Below, piece after piece: positions 1 to 8,903 of a stretch of 47,680 nt of DNA (within the stretch, counting starts at the first letter, position 1; each line of letters opens with the position of its first letter). The stretch is from Pelistega indica. GTDB taxonomy: Bacteria; Pseudomonadota; Gammaproteobacteria; Burkholderiales; Burkholderiaceae_B. Position numbers and translations under genes: made by a program. The stretch lies in contig NZ_AYSV01000090.1 in assembly GCF_000506865.1 (NCBI RefSeq), positions 1-47,680 on the forward strand. Direction: 5' to 3'. The notes under the pieces were generated by a model. That model worked only from the letters and a program-made list of their open reading frames with translations. It did no database searches and had not been told where the DNA came from.

Positions 1-403
1 CACTGGATACGCTTTATTAAAGGCGTTTTCTTTGTTTGCCTAGGCGATCAAACGTATATACCACGTCATCGGCATTAAATTCACGTGTTGGTGTAAAGTA
101 TTTAGTCGTATGCCATTTCACCCCTTTGCGTAGGTGGAATGTATACACCAAACCATCATCAGACACATCAAAACTTTCTGCTAACCCTGGCGCTGCTTTG
201 GTTTCACCACGTGGGAATAACAACAAGGTGTTATACACACTTCTGGCACTCGCATCAAAGTCTGTTCCTGTATTGTATTGAGCAGAATCAAAGCCTGCTG
301 GACTACCTTCAGAACAATAGACTAATGTACCCGCTGCTTGAGCAGAACAGGCAAAAGCACTAAATAATGCTCCATATAGAACTTTTTGAGCCACTTTCTT
401 CAT
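1..403 (-). pseudogene. dppA: DppA-type periplasmic binding protein, copy 1; frameshifted and cut by the window edge
   Basis: This is the N-terminal part of a solute-binding protein of the DppA/HbpA family (SBP_bac_5), which captures dipeptides or heme in the periplasm for an ABC importer. It starts at ATG 403 behind an AAAGGA ribosome site and has a Sec signal peptide ending near [10 protein letters not shown]. It is nearly identical to the three complete copies to the right up to the FDRLG motif. There an extra base in the T run at 35-37 (plus strand; one more A in coding sense) shifts the frame and gives a stop at 17-19. Removing one base restores the family sequence ([12 protein letters not shown]) to the window edge. 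Whether the break is real or a sequencing error is undecided. The rest of the gene lies to the left of the window. Confidence 0.85.
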
Positions 404-442
404 AAATCACATCCTTTTGATGGTTTTTTAACAAGCTGATTA

Positions 443-487
443 GTTATAAAACAATCATTTTCTCTAAACAACTAGTAATTTCCCTTG
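443..487 (-). promoter_or_regulatory. Promoter and conserved upstream motif of dppA copy 1
   Basis: On the minus strand there is a -10 TATAAC (443-448), a 17-base spacer and a -35-like TTGTTT (466-471). The 18-base motif AACTAGTAATTTCCCTTG (plus-strand reading, 470-487) overlaps the -35. The same arrangement recurs before all four dppA copies. The predicted 5' leader is about 32 bases. Confidence 0.6.
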
Positions 488-521
488 CCCTTATCCATAA
501 AGACAAAAAACCACCTCACCA

Positions 522-566
522 TAGTGCACTCTTGCACTACCACCAAGCTTTTTACTCAACCTTGGT
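522..566. repeat. Two perfect inverted repeats between dppA copies 1 and 2
   Basis: TAGTGCA/TGCACTA (522-528 and 533-539, four-base loop) and ACCAAG/CTTGGT (542-547 and 561-566) lie between the copy 2 terminator and the copy 1 promoter motif. They could form extra RNA hairpins in read-through transcript or be protein sites. No function can be assigned. Confidence 0.4.
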
Positions 567-579
567 CTACATGTTGAAC

Positions 580-615
580 AAAAAGGAGCAGCGCAAGATT
601 TGCTCCGCTCCTTTT
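580..615 (-). terminator. Rho-independent terminator after dppA copy 2
   Basis: Outer arms GGAGC (585-589) and GCTCC (607-611) enclose an inner GCAA/TTGC stem. On the minus strand the hairpin is followed by a run of five T, about 20 bases after the dppA copy 2 stop codon. The plus strand also has a T4 run. Confidence 0.75.
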
Positions 616-634
616 ACATTTTTAGCTTTAAAAA

Positions 635-2233
635 TTATTTGACGCTTACGCCTGTAAATTCAAATGCACCAAATGGACTAATTTTGAAACCCTCTACATT
701 TTTAGTCGTAGGCACATTCACAATTGACGTCCCCATTGGCGAACCAGGCATTTGCTCATGGAAAATAACTTGTGCTTGTTCATACAATTTAGTTCGTTGA
801 GCCACATCATTAATTTGACGAGCTTCAGTGATTACTTTTTCAAAAGGCTCATAACAGAAGCGGGAATAATTACTGCCTCCCACAGCTGAACAACTAAATA
901 AGTTGCCTAACCAGTTATCTGGGTCACCATTATCACCTGTCCAACCCACCATAGCAATTTGATGTTCACCTGCTTTAGCTCGTTTTAAATACTCACCCCA
1001 TTCATACGTGGTGATATTTACTTTGACACCAATCTTCGCCCAGCCGGCTTGTAGCATCTCTGCCATTAAACGACCATTTGGGTTATAAGGGCGTTGTACC
1101 GGTAAAGACCATAAGGTTGCTTCAAAACCATTAGGATAGCCCGCTTTAGCTAATAACTCTTTGGCTTTTTCAACATTGGTTTCACGAACCTTAATCTCTT
1201 TATTGAATGACCATTGGGTTGGCGCCATTGGATTAGGATTGAGCTCACCTTGTCCGCCATAAACCGCTTTTAAGATAGCTGGTTTATTCATTGCCATATC
1301 TAACGCTACGCGCACATCCGCCTTATTAAATGGCTCTTTTTCAGTATTATAGTAAACAAAGCCGACATTAAAGCCAGGCTGTGAGAGTACTTTTAACTTA
1401 GCGTCTTTTTTCATATTTTCAACATCGGCCGGCAATGGGTAAGACATGATATGACACTCACCTGCTTTTAATTTTTGATAACGAACAGACGCATCTTTTG
1501 TAATCGCAAAAATTAAGTTGTCCACCTGTGGCATATCATCTTTATTCCAATATTCTTTATTCGCTTTATAACGAATTGAGGCGTCTTTTTGATAGCGTTC
1601 AAAAATAAATGGTCCTGTCCCTACGGGTTGCTGATTAATCATTTCTGCTTTACCGTCAGCTAATAATTTATCCGCATACTCTTTGGAATAAATAATACCG
1701 ATAGGCATCGCTAAGGTTTGCGTAAATGAGGCGTCATTTTTGTTTAATGTGATTTTGACTGTGTAATCATCCACCTTTTCCACAGATTTAATATTCTTGT
1801 CTAGACCCATATCCGTATAATATGGAAACTCCACTGGATACGCTTTATTAAAGGCGTTATCCTTATTGCCTAGACGATCAAAGGTATATACCACATCATC
1901 CGCATTAAATTCACGTGTTGGTGTAAAGTATTTAGTCGTATGCCATTTCACCCCTTTGCGTAGGTGGAATGTATATACCAAACCATCATCCGACACATCA
2001 AAACTTTCTGCTAATGCTGGCGCTGCTTTGGTTTCACCACGTGGAAACTGTAAAAGGCTGCTATATACGTTTCTCGCGCTCGCATTAAAGTCTGTACCAG
2101 CTGTAAATTGAGAAGAATCAAAACCTGCAGGGCTACCTTCCGAACAGTAAACTAATGTACCTGCTGCATAAGCAGAACTAGCAAATGCAGTCAGTAGCGC
2201 TGCCCCTAAAACTTTTTGTGCTACTTTTTTCAT
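635..2233 (-). CDS. dppA: DppA-type periplasmic dipeptide/heme-binding protein, copy 2
   Basis: Complete 532-residue SBP_bac_5 family protein. A Sec signal peptide ends around residue 23 (SSAYA), and the mature part begins [15 protein letters not shown], the hallmark of DppA/HbpA proteins. The GDPDNW motif around residue 440 corresponds to the region of E. coli DppA whose aspartate binds the peptide amino terminus. Paired cysteines (about residues 30 and 265, and two near 455-465) probably form disulfides, as in DppA. It starts at ATG 2233 with AAAGGA upstream. It has its own promoter and terminator, so it is probably a monocistron within the tandem array; no permease or ATPase genes are in view. 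Family membership is clear, but ligand choice between dipeptide, tripeptide and heme cannot be read from the sequence. Confidence 0.93.
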   Translation of the reverse strand: MKKVAQKVLGAALLTAFASSAYAAGTLVYCSEGSPAGFDSSQFTAGTDFNASARNVYSSLLQFPRGETKAAPALAESFDVSDDGLVYTFHLRKGVKWHTTKYFTPTREFNADDVVYTFDRLGNKDNAFNKAYPVEFPYYTDMGLDKNIKSVEKVDDYTVKITLNKNDASFTQTLAMPIGIIYSKEYADKLLADGKAEMINQQPVGTGPFIFERYQKDASIRYKANKEYWNKDDMPQVDNLIFAITKDASVRYQKLKAGECHIMSYPLPADVENMKKDAKLKVLSQPGFNVGFVYYNTEKEPFNKADVRVALDMAMNKPAILKAVYGGQGELNPNPMAPTQWSFNKEIKVRETNVEKAKELLAKAGYPNGFEATLWSLPVQRPYNPNGRLMAEMLQAGWAKIGVKVNITTYEWGEYLKRAKAGEHQIAMVGWTGDNGDPDNWLGNLFSCSAVGGSNYSRFCYEPFEKVITEARQINDVAQRTKLYEQAQVIFHEQMPGSPMGTSIVNVPTTKNVEGFKISPFGAFEFTGVSVK

Positions 2234-2271
2234 AAATCGTTTCCTTTTAATAATTGTTAATATATCTTACA

Positions 2272-2316
2272 GTTATAAAACAATTATGCCTCATGAGCAA
2301 CTAGTGATTTCCCTTG
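2272..2316 (-). promoter_or_regulatory. Promoter and conserved upstream motif of dppA copy 2
   Basis: The -10 TATAAC is at 2272-2277, with a TTGCTC -35-like hexamer 17 bases upstream (2295-2300). The motif AACTAGTGATTTCCCTTG at 2299-2316 differs from copy 1 by one base. Distance from -10 to motif is identical to copies 1 and 4. Confidence 0.6.
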
Positions 2317-2504
2317 TTTTCTATGCACGATAAAAGTAATTTGCACAGAATAAAAGCATTTTATGCATAACATTAAAGAGAATTGTTCAAGAGGAGCTAT
2401 GCTTACATAGTTAAAAAACCGCTAATGATGCTAAACACTAACTCTAAGCGATAACCAACAATTATTAATCACCATTGCTATACCACTAAGCGATATTTTT
2501 AAAC

Positions 2505-2545
2505 ATAAAAGAAAAGAGTGGGTGCAATAATTACTCCCACTCTCT
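2505..2545 (-). terminator. Rho-independent terminator after dppA copy 3
   Basis: Perfect 8-base arms AGAGTGGG (2515-2522) and CCCACTCT (2536-2543) with a 13-base loop. On the minus strand they are followed by a T-rich tract (TTTCTTTT), about 35 bases beyond the copy 3 stop. Confidence 0.8.
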
Positions 2546-2578
2546 ATTAAAAGTTAAAAATTAAACAAATAACATTAA

Positions 2579-4177
2579 TTACTTAACACTAACACCAGTA
2601 AATTTAAATGCGCCAAATGGACTGATTTTGAAACCATCTACATTTTTACCCATTGGCACATTCACAATAGAAGTACCTATAGGAGACGCTGGCATTTGCT
2701 CATGCCAAATGACTTGTGCTTGTTCATAGAGTTTTGTACGCTCATTAGCATCTCTAAGTTCACGTGCCTGAATAATGATTTTTTGATATGGTTCATAGCA
2801 AAAACGAGAGTTATTATTTCCACCCACGCCCTCACAACCAAAGAGACCATTTAACCAGTTATCGGGATCACCATTTTGCCCCGTCCAACCAGACATCATC
2901 ACTTCGTGCTCACCATCTCTAGCGCGCTTCAAATATTCACCCCATTCATACGTGGTGATATTCACTTTCACTCCAACTTTAGCCCAATCCGCCTGTATCA
3001 TCTCCGCCATTAAGCGACCATTTGGATTATACGGACGCTGTACAGGTAAAGCCCATAAGGTTGCCTCAAACCCATTAGGATAACCCGCCTTGGCTAATAA
3101 TTCTTTGGCTTTTTCAACATCCATATCACGTACCTTGATATCTTTGTTATAAGCCCATTGCGATGGAGGCATAGGATTAGGTGCTAGCTCCCCCTGCCCT
3201 CCATAAACTGCTTTTAAAATCGCCTGACGATTAATCGCCATATCTAGTGCCACTCTTACTTCCGGCTTGCTAAATGGTTCTTTTTCAGTGTTATAGTGGA
3301 CAAAGCCTACATTAAAACCTGGTTGGGAAAGTACTTTAATATTTGCATCATTTTTCATGCTTTCCACATCAGCTGGCAATGGATAAGACATAATATTGCA
3401 TTCACCCGCTTTTAATTTTTGATAACGCACAGCAGCATCTTTCGTAATCGCGAAAATTAAGTTATCCACCTGCGGCATATCGTCTTTATCCCAATACGCT
3501 TTGTTTGCCTTATACCGAATCAATACGTCTTTTTGATAACGGTCAAAAATAAATGGTCCTGTTCCTACTGGTTGCTGATTAATCATTTCCGCCTTACCGT
3601 CAGCCACTAATTTATCCGCATATTCTTTAGAATAAATTGAGCCAAAAGGCATCGCTAGACTCTGAGCAAATGACGCATCATTCTTGCTTAATGTCATTTT
3701 CACTGTATAGTCATCAATTTTTTCCACAGACTTAATATTTTTATCTAATCCCATTCCCTTAAAGAGTGGAAACTCTACTGGGTAAGCTTTATTTAATGGA
3801 TTATCTTTATTGGCTAAACGATCAAAAGTAAACAATACATCATCCGCATTGAACTCTCGTGTTGGTGTAAAGTATTTGGTCGTATGCCATTTTACACCCT
3901 TGCGTAAATGGAACGTATAGACTAAACCATCATCAGACACATCAAAGCTCTCAGCTAATGCAGGCGCTACCTTAGTTTCACCTCGAGGAAATTGAAGTAA
4001 TGGGTTATATACATTAATTGCACTCACATCAAAGTCGGTAGCTGATACATATTGAGCAGAATCAAAACCAGCAGGACTTCCCTCTGAACAATAAACTAGT
4101 GTGCCTGCTGCATAAACTGAGCTTGTACATATACTAAGTAATGCTACATTTAAAATAGTGTTAAACCGTTTTTTCAT
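2579..4177 (-). CDS. dppA: DppA-type periplasmic dipeptide/heme-binding protein, copy 3
   Basis: Third paralogue, 532 residues from ATG 4177. A TTG codon one position upstream (4180) could also be read as a start, but ATG sits at better spacing from AAAGGA and gives the same length as its sisters. It has a Sec signal peptide, then [15 protein letters not shown]. The peptide-binding GDPDNW motif and the cysteine pair in the C-terminal lobe are retained. It is the most divergent copy: the signal peptide differs, and it has substitutions around the pocket (for example GCEGVGGNNNSRFCYEP where copy 2 has SCSAVGGSNYSRFCYEP). Its promoter motif is also the most diverged. This fits duplication followed by specialisation, as known for the several DppA proteins of Pseudomonas aeruginosa. 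Ligand unknown. Confidence 0.92.
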   Translation of the reverse strand: MKKRFNTILNVALLSICTSSVYAAGTLVYCSEGSPAGFDSAQYVSATDFDVSAINVYNPLLQFPRGETKVAPALAESFDVSDDGLVYTFHLRKGVKWHTTKYFTPTREFNADDVLFTFDRLANKDNPLNKAYPVEFPLFKGMGLDKNIKSVEKIDDYTVKMTLSKNDASFAQSLAMPFGSIYSKEYADKLVADGKAEMINQQPVGTGPFIFDRYQKDVLIRYKANKAYWDKDDMPQVDNLIFAITKDAAVRYQKLKAGECNIMSYPLPADVESMKNDANIKVLSQPGFNVGFVHYNTEKEPFSKPEVRVALDMAINRQAILKAVYGGQGELAPNPMPPSQWAYNKDIKVRDMDVEKAKELLAKAGYPNGFEATLWALPVQRPYNPNGRLMAEMIQADWAKVGVKVNITTYEWGEYLKRARDGEHEVMMSGWTGQNGDPDNWLNGLFGCEGVGGNNNSRFCYEPYQKIIIQARELRDANERTKLYEQAQVIWHEQMPASPIGTSIVNVPMGKNVDGFKISPFGAFKFTGVSVK

Positions 4178-4216
4178 CAATATATTCCTTTACTTCAAAT
4201 TAATAATCAAGTGCTA

Positions 4217-4262
4217 CTTATAAAAACATATATACCTAATAAATAACTAGCAATCCCCCTTC
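4217..4262 (-). promoter_or_regulatory. Diverged promoter and upstream motif of dppA copy 3
   Basis: A -10-like TATAAG (4217-4222) is followed upstream by AACTAGCAATCCCCCTTC (4245-4262), the same motif with four changes. Spacing is one base longer than in the other copies (28 instead of 27), and no recognisable -35 is present. Confidence 0.45.
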
Positions 4263-4388
4263 ATCTATTGATATTAGTAATTTTGACAATGAATTACGCC
4301 ACTCCTCTAAATTATTGATAAAAAAGATTGAAACAAAAATATTTCACTCTTAAAATATTTAGAATTGATTGTCTAAATCATCGAATAA

Positions 4389-5987
4389 TTATTTGATACT
4401 TACGCCTGTAAATTCAAAGGCACCAAATGGACTAATTTTGAACCCTTCTACATTACTGCTCATAGGCACACTGACGATAGAGGTTCCTATTGGTGAAGCT
4501 GGCATTTGCTCATGGAAAATAACTTGTGCTTGCTCATACAATTTAGTCCGTTGAGCGACATCATTGATTTGACGAGCTTCAGTTAATATTTTCTGAAATG
4601 GTTCATAGCAGAAACGTGAATAATTAACGCCACCAATTGCCTCACAGCCAAATACATTACCCAACCAATTGTCGGGATCTCCATTATCGCCAATCCATCC
4701 TGCCATCACGACTTGATGATCTCCTGCTTTGGCACGTTTTAAATATTCACCCCATTCATAAGTGGTGATATTTACTTTTACACCAATCTTCGCCCAGTCG
4801 GCTTGTAGCATCTCTGCCATTAAACGACCATTTGGGTTATAGGGACGTTGTACGGGTAAAGACCATAAAGTGAGATCGAACCCATCTGGATAACCTGCTT
4901 TGGCTAATAACTCTTTGGCTTTAGCAATGTCAGTTTCTCGAGATTTAATGTCTTTATTAAATGACCACTGGGTTGGTGGCATAGGATTTGGCGTTGATTC
5001 ACCTTGACCGCCATAAACTGCTTTAATAATGGCATCTTTATTCATCGCCATATCTAAAGCCACACGTACATCTGCTGTTTTAAGTGGCTCTTTTTCGGTA
5101 TTGTAATAAAGAAACCCAACATTAAAGCCTGCTTGTGAAAGCACTTTAAGTTTAGTATCTTTTTTCATACTCTCAACATCAGCAGGCAATGGGTAAGACA
5201 TGATATGACACTCACCTGCTTTTAATTTTTGATAACGAACAGACGCATCTTTCGTAACCGCAAAAATCAGATTATCCACCAAAGGTTTATCATCCACATT
5301 CCAATATTCTTTATTCGCCTTATAACGAATAGAGGCATCTTTTTGATAACGCTCAAAAATAAATGGACCAGTTCCTACTGGTTGCTGATTAATCATTTCC
5401 GCTTTACCGTCAGCTAATAATTTATCGGCATACTCTTTGGAGTAAATTGAGCTAAAAGGCATCGCTAGGGTTTGCGTAAAAGATGCATCATTTTTGTTTA
5501 ATGTGATTTTGACTGTGTAATCATCTACCTTTTCAACCGACTTAATATTCTTGTCTAGACCCATATCTGTGTAGTATGGAAATTCCACAGAATAGGCTTT
5601 ATTAAAAGCATTTTCTTTGTTACCTAAACGATCAAAGGTAAACACTACATCATCCGCATTAAATTCACGTGTTGGTGTAAAGTATTTAGTCGTATGCCAT
5701 TTCACCCCTTTGCGTAGGTAGAATGTATACACCAAACCATCATCAGACACATCAAAACTTTCTGCCAACGCAGGTGCTACCTTGGTCTCACCTCGTGGAA
5801 ACATTAACAAGGCGTTATAAACAGGTCTAGCACTCGCATCAAAATCTGTCGCGGCAGTGTATTGTGCTGAATCGAATCCTGCTGGACTACCCTCTGAACA
5901 AAAGACCAAGGTTCCTGCTGCATTAGCCGTACAAGCAAATACACTCAATAAAGCACCACATAAAACCTTTTGTCTGATACCTTTCAT
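4389..5987 (-). CDS. dppA: DppA-type periplasmic dipeptide/heme-binding protein, copy 4
   Basis: Fourth paralogue and first in transcription order, 532 residues from ATG 5987 (AAAGGAAG upstream). The signal peptide ends at CTANA, followed by [22 protein letters not shown] and the C-terminal cysteines are present. It is close to copies 1 and 2 over most of its length, with local differences at likely pocket positions (GCEAIGGVNYSRFCYEP). Only a weak AT-only hairpin (4357-4378) follows it, so some read-through into copy 3 is possible. The partner DppBCDF-type transporter is not in the window. Confidence 0.93.
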   Translation of the reverse strand: MKGIRQKVLCGALLSVFACTANAAGTLVFCSEGSPAGFDSAQYTAATDFDASARPVYNALLMFPRGETKVAPALAESFDVSDDGLVYTFYLRKGVKWHTTKYFTPTREFNADDVVFTFDRLGNKENAFNKAYSVEFPYYTDMGLDKNIKSVEKVDDYTVKITLNKNDASFTQTLAMPFSSIYSKEYADKLLADGKAEMINQQPVGTGPFIFERYQKDASIRYKANKEYWNVDDKPLVDNLIFAVTKDASVRYQKLKAGECHIMSYPLPADVESMKKDTKLKVLSQAGFNVGFLYYNTEKEPLKTADVRVALDMAMNKDAIIKAVYGGQGESTPNPMPPTQWSFNKDIKSRETDIAKAKELLAKAGYPDGFDLTLWSLPVQRPYNPNGRLMAEMLQADWAKIGVKVNITTYEWGEYLKRAKAGDHQVVMAGWIGDNGDPDNWLGNVFGCEAIGGVNYSRFCYEPFQKILTEARQINDVAQRTKLYEQAQVIFHEQMPASPIGTSIVSVPMSSNVEGFKISPFGAFEFTGVSIK

Positions 5988-6022
5988 ACGTTACTTCCTT
6001 TTGATGACTAAATTATTCAATA

Positions 6023-6067
6023 GTTATAAAACATCTATTGATACTTAAAAACTAGTAATTTCCCTTG
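6023..6067 (-). promoter_or_regulatory. Promoter and conserved upstream motif of dppA copy 4
   Basis: -10 TATAAC at 6023-6028 and motif AACTAGTAATTTCCCTTG at 6050-6067, identical to copy 1 in sequence and spacing. The -35 is poor (TTTTTA), which suggests that an activator bound to the motif could be needed. Confidence 0.6.
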
Positions 6068-6263
6068 TTTAAAAATTATTTTGTTCAATTTTGGAGCCTA
6101 TGACTCATACAAAAAACGAACTTATCACTATCAATAGGTACATCATACCTACTAAAAAATAATAGGCTAAAAAATTAAACAACTATGATTTTGGTCACCA
6201 CTGAAGTACCTTAAATATAGTTTGAACGTCTATTCTGCCTAATCAATTTCACTGCTAATAACA

Positions 6264-6306
6264 ACAAAAAACCCTAAAACAATGCTTACACATCATCTTA
6301 GGGTTA
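6264..6306 (-). terminator. Rho-independent terminator after the class I fumarase
   Basis: Arms AACCCTAA (6270-6277) and TTAGGGTT (6298-6305) with a 20-base loop. The minus strand continues with a T run (6264-6270), starting about 20 bases after the stop codon at 6328. Confidence 0.7.
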
Positions 6307-6327
6307 TCATCAAACAGAAAAAAATGA

Positions 6328-7847
6328 TTAGTCTGTCACTGGTAATTTACCAATTTTGACTTTCCACTCTTTAGGACCTGTTGTATGAACAGAGGTTCCT
6401 GTTGAATCCACAGCTACTGTGACAGGCATATCTTTCACCTCAAATTCATAAATGGCCTCCATACCAAGATCTTCAAAACCAACTACCTTAGCGGAACGAA
6501 TAGCTTTAGACACCAAGTAAGCTGAACCACCTACCGCCATTAAATAGGCAGATTTATGTTTTTGAATAGACTCAATGGCGGCAGGGCCACGCTCTGCTTT
6601 ACCAATCATCGCAATCAAACCTGTTTTTTCCAACATCATATCTGTAAATTTATCCATACGTGTTGCTGTTGTTGGACCTGCTGGGCCCACTACTTCATCA
6701 CGCACAGGATCCACTGGACCAACATAATAAATAACACGATTGGTAAAATCGACAGGAAGTTTTTCGCCTTTAGCTAGCATATCTTGAATACGCTTATGTG
6801 CCGCATCACGACCAGTTAGCATTTTGCCTGATAATAATAGGGTTTGACCTGGTTTCCAGCTCGCTACTTCTTCCTTAGTCAAGGTATCTAAATTCACTTG
6901 TTTAGATTTATTGTAATCGGGTGCCCAATGAACATTTGGCCATAAATCAAGAGACGGAACTGGTAAATCAGCCACACCACTACCGTCTAAGACAAAGTGC
7001 ACATGGCGAGTTGCTGCACAGTTAGGAATCATCGCAATAGGTTTAGAAGCAGCATGAGTTGGGAATGTATTAATTTTTACATCTAGTACGGTTGTTAACC
7101 CCCCCAAACCTTGAGCGCCAATACCAAGCGCATTCACTTTTTCATAAAGCTCAATTCGTAGTTCTTCGAGTTTATTTTGTGGTCCTCTCGCCAACAACTC
7201 ATACATATCGATATCATCCATTAAAGCCTGTTTTGCCATCAACATTGCTTTTTCAGCTGTACCACCAATACCGATACCTAACATGCCTGGAGGACACCAA
7301 CCCGCTCCCATTAAAGGCACTGTTTTTAATACCCAATCTACAATACTATCGCTTGGATTTAGCATGGCGAATTTTGTTTTGTTTTCAGAACCACCGCCTT
7401 TAGCAGCGACTTGCACATCAACTGTATTACCAGGAACAAGCTCTACCGACACAATACAAGGCGTATTATCACGTGTATTTTTGCGTTCAAAAATCGGATC
7501 CGATAGCACAGAAGCACGTAATTTATTATCAGGATTTAGATAACCACGACGCACCCCCTCATCACATGCTTCTTGCAAAGTACCTTTGATATCTAATTTA
7601 ACATCCATCCCAATTTTCAAAAATACATTAACAATACCTGTATCTTGACAAATCGGACGATGTCCCTCTGCACACATACGCGAATTAGTTAAAATTTGTG
7701 CGATAGCGTCCTTAGCAGCAGGACTCTCTTCACGTTCATAAGCACGAGCCAGATGTTGAATATAGTCTTGTGGATGATAGTAGCTGATAAACTGAACAGC
7801 ATCTGCAATTGATTGCACTAAATCAGCCTCTTTAATGACTGTAGTCA
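6328..7847 (-). CDS. Fumarate hydratase class I, iron-sulfur dependent
   Basis: Interconverts fumarate and malate in the TCA cycle using a labile [4Fe-4S] cluster. The 506-residue single chain contains the N-terminal lyase domain and the C-terminal beta domain typical of homodimeric FumA/FumB-type enzymes. Likely cluster cysteines are C67 (RPICQDTG), the one in GWCPPGMLGIGIGG (about residue 190) and the one in PNCAATRH (about residue 280). A TTG at 7860 extends the frame by four codons, but ATG 7847 is preferred: GGGAG lies five bases before it and the upstream codons overlap that site. A terminator follows. The stable class II enzyme fumC lies 1 kb away on the other strand, the usual iron/oxygen backup arrangement. 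Confident. Confidence 0.95.
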
Positions 7848-7966
7848 TAAAAACTCCCAATAAATCCAGTTAGATAAAATTAGTTTAATCATACTGTAAT
7901 TATTGGGAATCCTAAGCCTCTCAAGCCATTGCTGAGTTTATTGTAATTGAGAATTATTATTAAAAA

Positions 7967-8744
7967 CTATTCGCCTTTCCATACTGGTGCACGTTTTTCA
8001 GCGAATGCTGTAGCCCCCTCTTTAGCATCCGCAGAGGAGAAGATATGTGCCATGCGAGGCTGTTGCAAGGCGAACATGGTTTCTGGTGTCCAGCCTTGTG
8101 ACTCTATCACTACTTGCTTAATCACTTTGAGCGATAAAGGACCGTTGGCAGCAATACGTTGTGCCAATGCTAACGCGGCATCTAATGCCCGACCTGGTTC
8201 AACTAGCTCATTAACTAATCCTAACTGATGTGCACGCTCTGCCGTTAACATATCGCCTGTTAATAGCAACTCCATCGCTACATGGTATGGCACTCGTTGA
8301 GGTAAGCGTAACATCCCCCCAGAACCTGGTACTAGCCCTCTTTTTGCTTCAGGTAAACCAAACTTAGCCGTATTTGATGCCACAATCAAATCACAAGCAA
8401 GTACTAATTCAAAACCACCCGCTAACGCATAACCTTCTACCGCTGCAATCAATGGTTTTTTAGGTAACGCTTCGCATAAACCACCTAAACCTCGTCCAGG
8501 TACAACAGCACGCCGTTGAGTTCTTGCAAACTCTTTTAAATCCATGCCTGCACAAAAATGCTCTCCTTGTCCTACTTAAAATAGCCAAAGACAATTCAGG
8601 ATCATTATCTAATTGATCTATCGCATCTGCCAAAGCAAATGAGGTGTCATATGTTAAAGCATTGCGTGAATCAGGTCGGTTAATTGTAATTACTAACACC
8701 TTCCCAATTTTTTCAGATAAAACTAAAGATTCAGCTGTCATCAT
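7967..8744 (-). pseudogene. Enoyl-CoA hydratase/isomerase (crotonase family), frameshifted
   Basis: Crotonase-fold enzyme that hydrates enoyl-CoA in fatty acid or aromatic acid degradation. The reading begins at ATG 8744 or 8741 (GGAAG upstream; 8741 has better spacing) and is normal through NRPDSRNALTYDTSFALADAI. A surplus base at 8573 then moves the frame. Removing it joins AILS to GQGEHFCAGMDLKEF, the expected oxyanion-hole segment, and the rest runs to 7967 for about 258 residues, a normal length. The second oxyanion-hole region (EGYALAGGFELVLACD) and the catalytic-loop region (GLPEAKRGLVPGSGG) are intact. Substrate cannot be predicted. The gene sits between two fumarases without an obvious operon. 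It is either a pseudogene or a one-base error. Confidence 0.85.
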
Positions 8745-8903
8745 ACTTCCTTAAGCACTATATATTTTCTAAGTCTGTCTTGTATTGTATAGTCTTTTCC
8801 AAATCTTAAAAAATCGTATTAACCCTGTATTTCTTTTTTATTGGCAAAATTTTTTTAATTTACATAAAATAAAAACAATTATCATTACCAATTAGGAGCA
8901 AAA

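Larger units (their letters stand above)
2234..2578. other. Gene-free gap between dppA copies 2 and 3
   Basis: This AT-rich 345-base gap holds the copy 2 promoter (2272-2316) and the copy 3 terminator (2505-2545). The roughly 190 bases between them show no open frame with a ribosome site and no further clear motif. Confidence 0.6.
5988..6327. other. Gap between dppA copy 4 and the class I fumarase
   Basis: 340 bases holding the copy 4 promoter (6023-6067), a short inverted repeat TAGGTA/TACCTA (6135-6140 and 6146-6151) of unknown meaning, and the fumarase terminator (6264-6306). No convincing coding frame. Confidence 0.6.

Noticed and set aside
4357-4378. ATTTAGA/TCTAAAT hairpin as terminator of dppA copy 4
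   Set aside because: The stem is AT-only apart from one G-C pair and is followed by just ATTTT; too weak to list as a feature.
17-5987. Long near-identical blocks as a repeat array or CRISPR-like structure
   Set aside because: The similarity follows full-length coding frames of about 1.6 kb with third-position differences, so these are gene paralogues.
7092-7403. 103-codon open frame on the plus strand inside the class I fumarase
   Set aside because: It is antisense to a strongly conserved gene, has no ribosome site and low-complexity composition; it is a shadow of the real frame.
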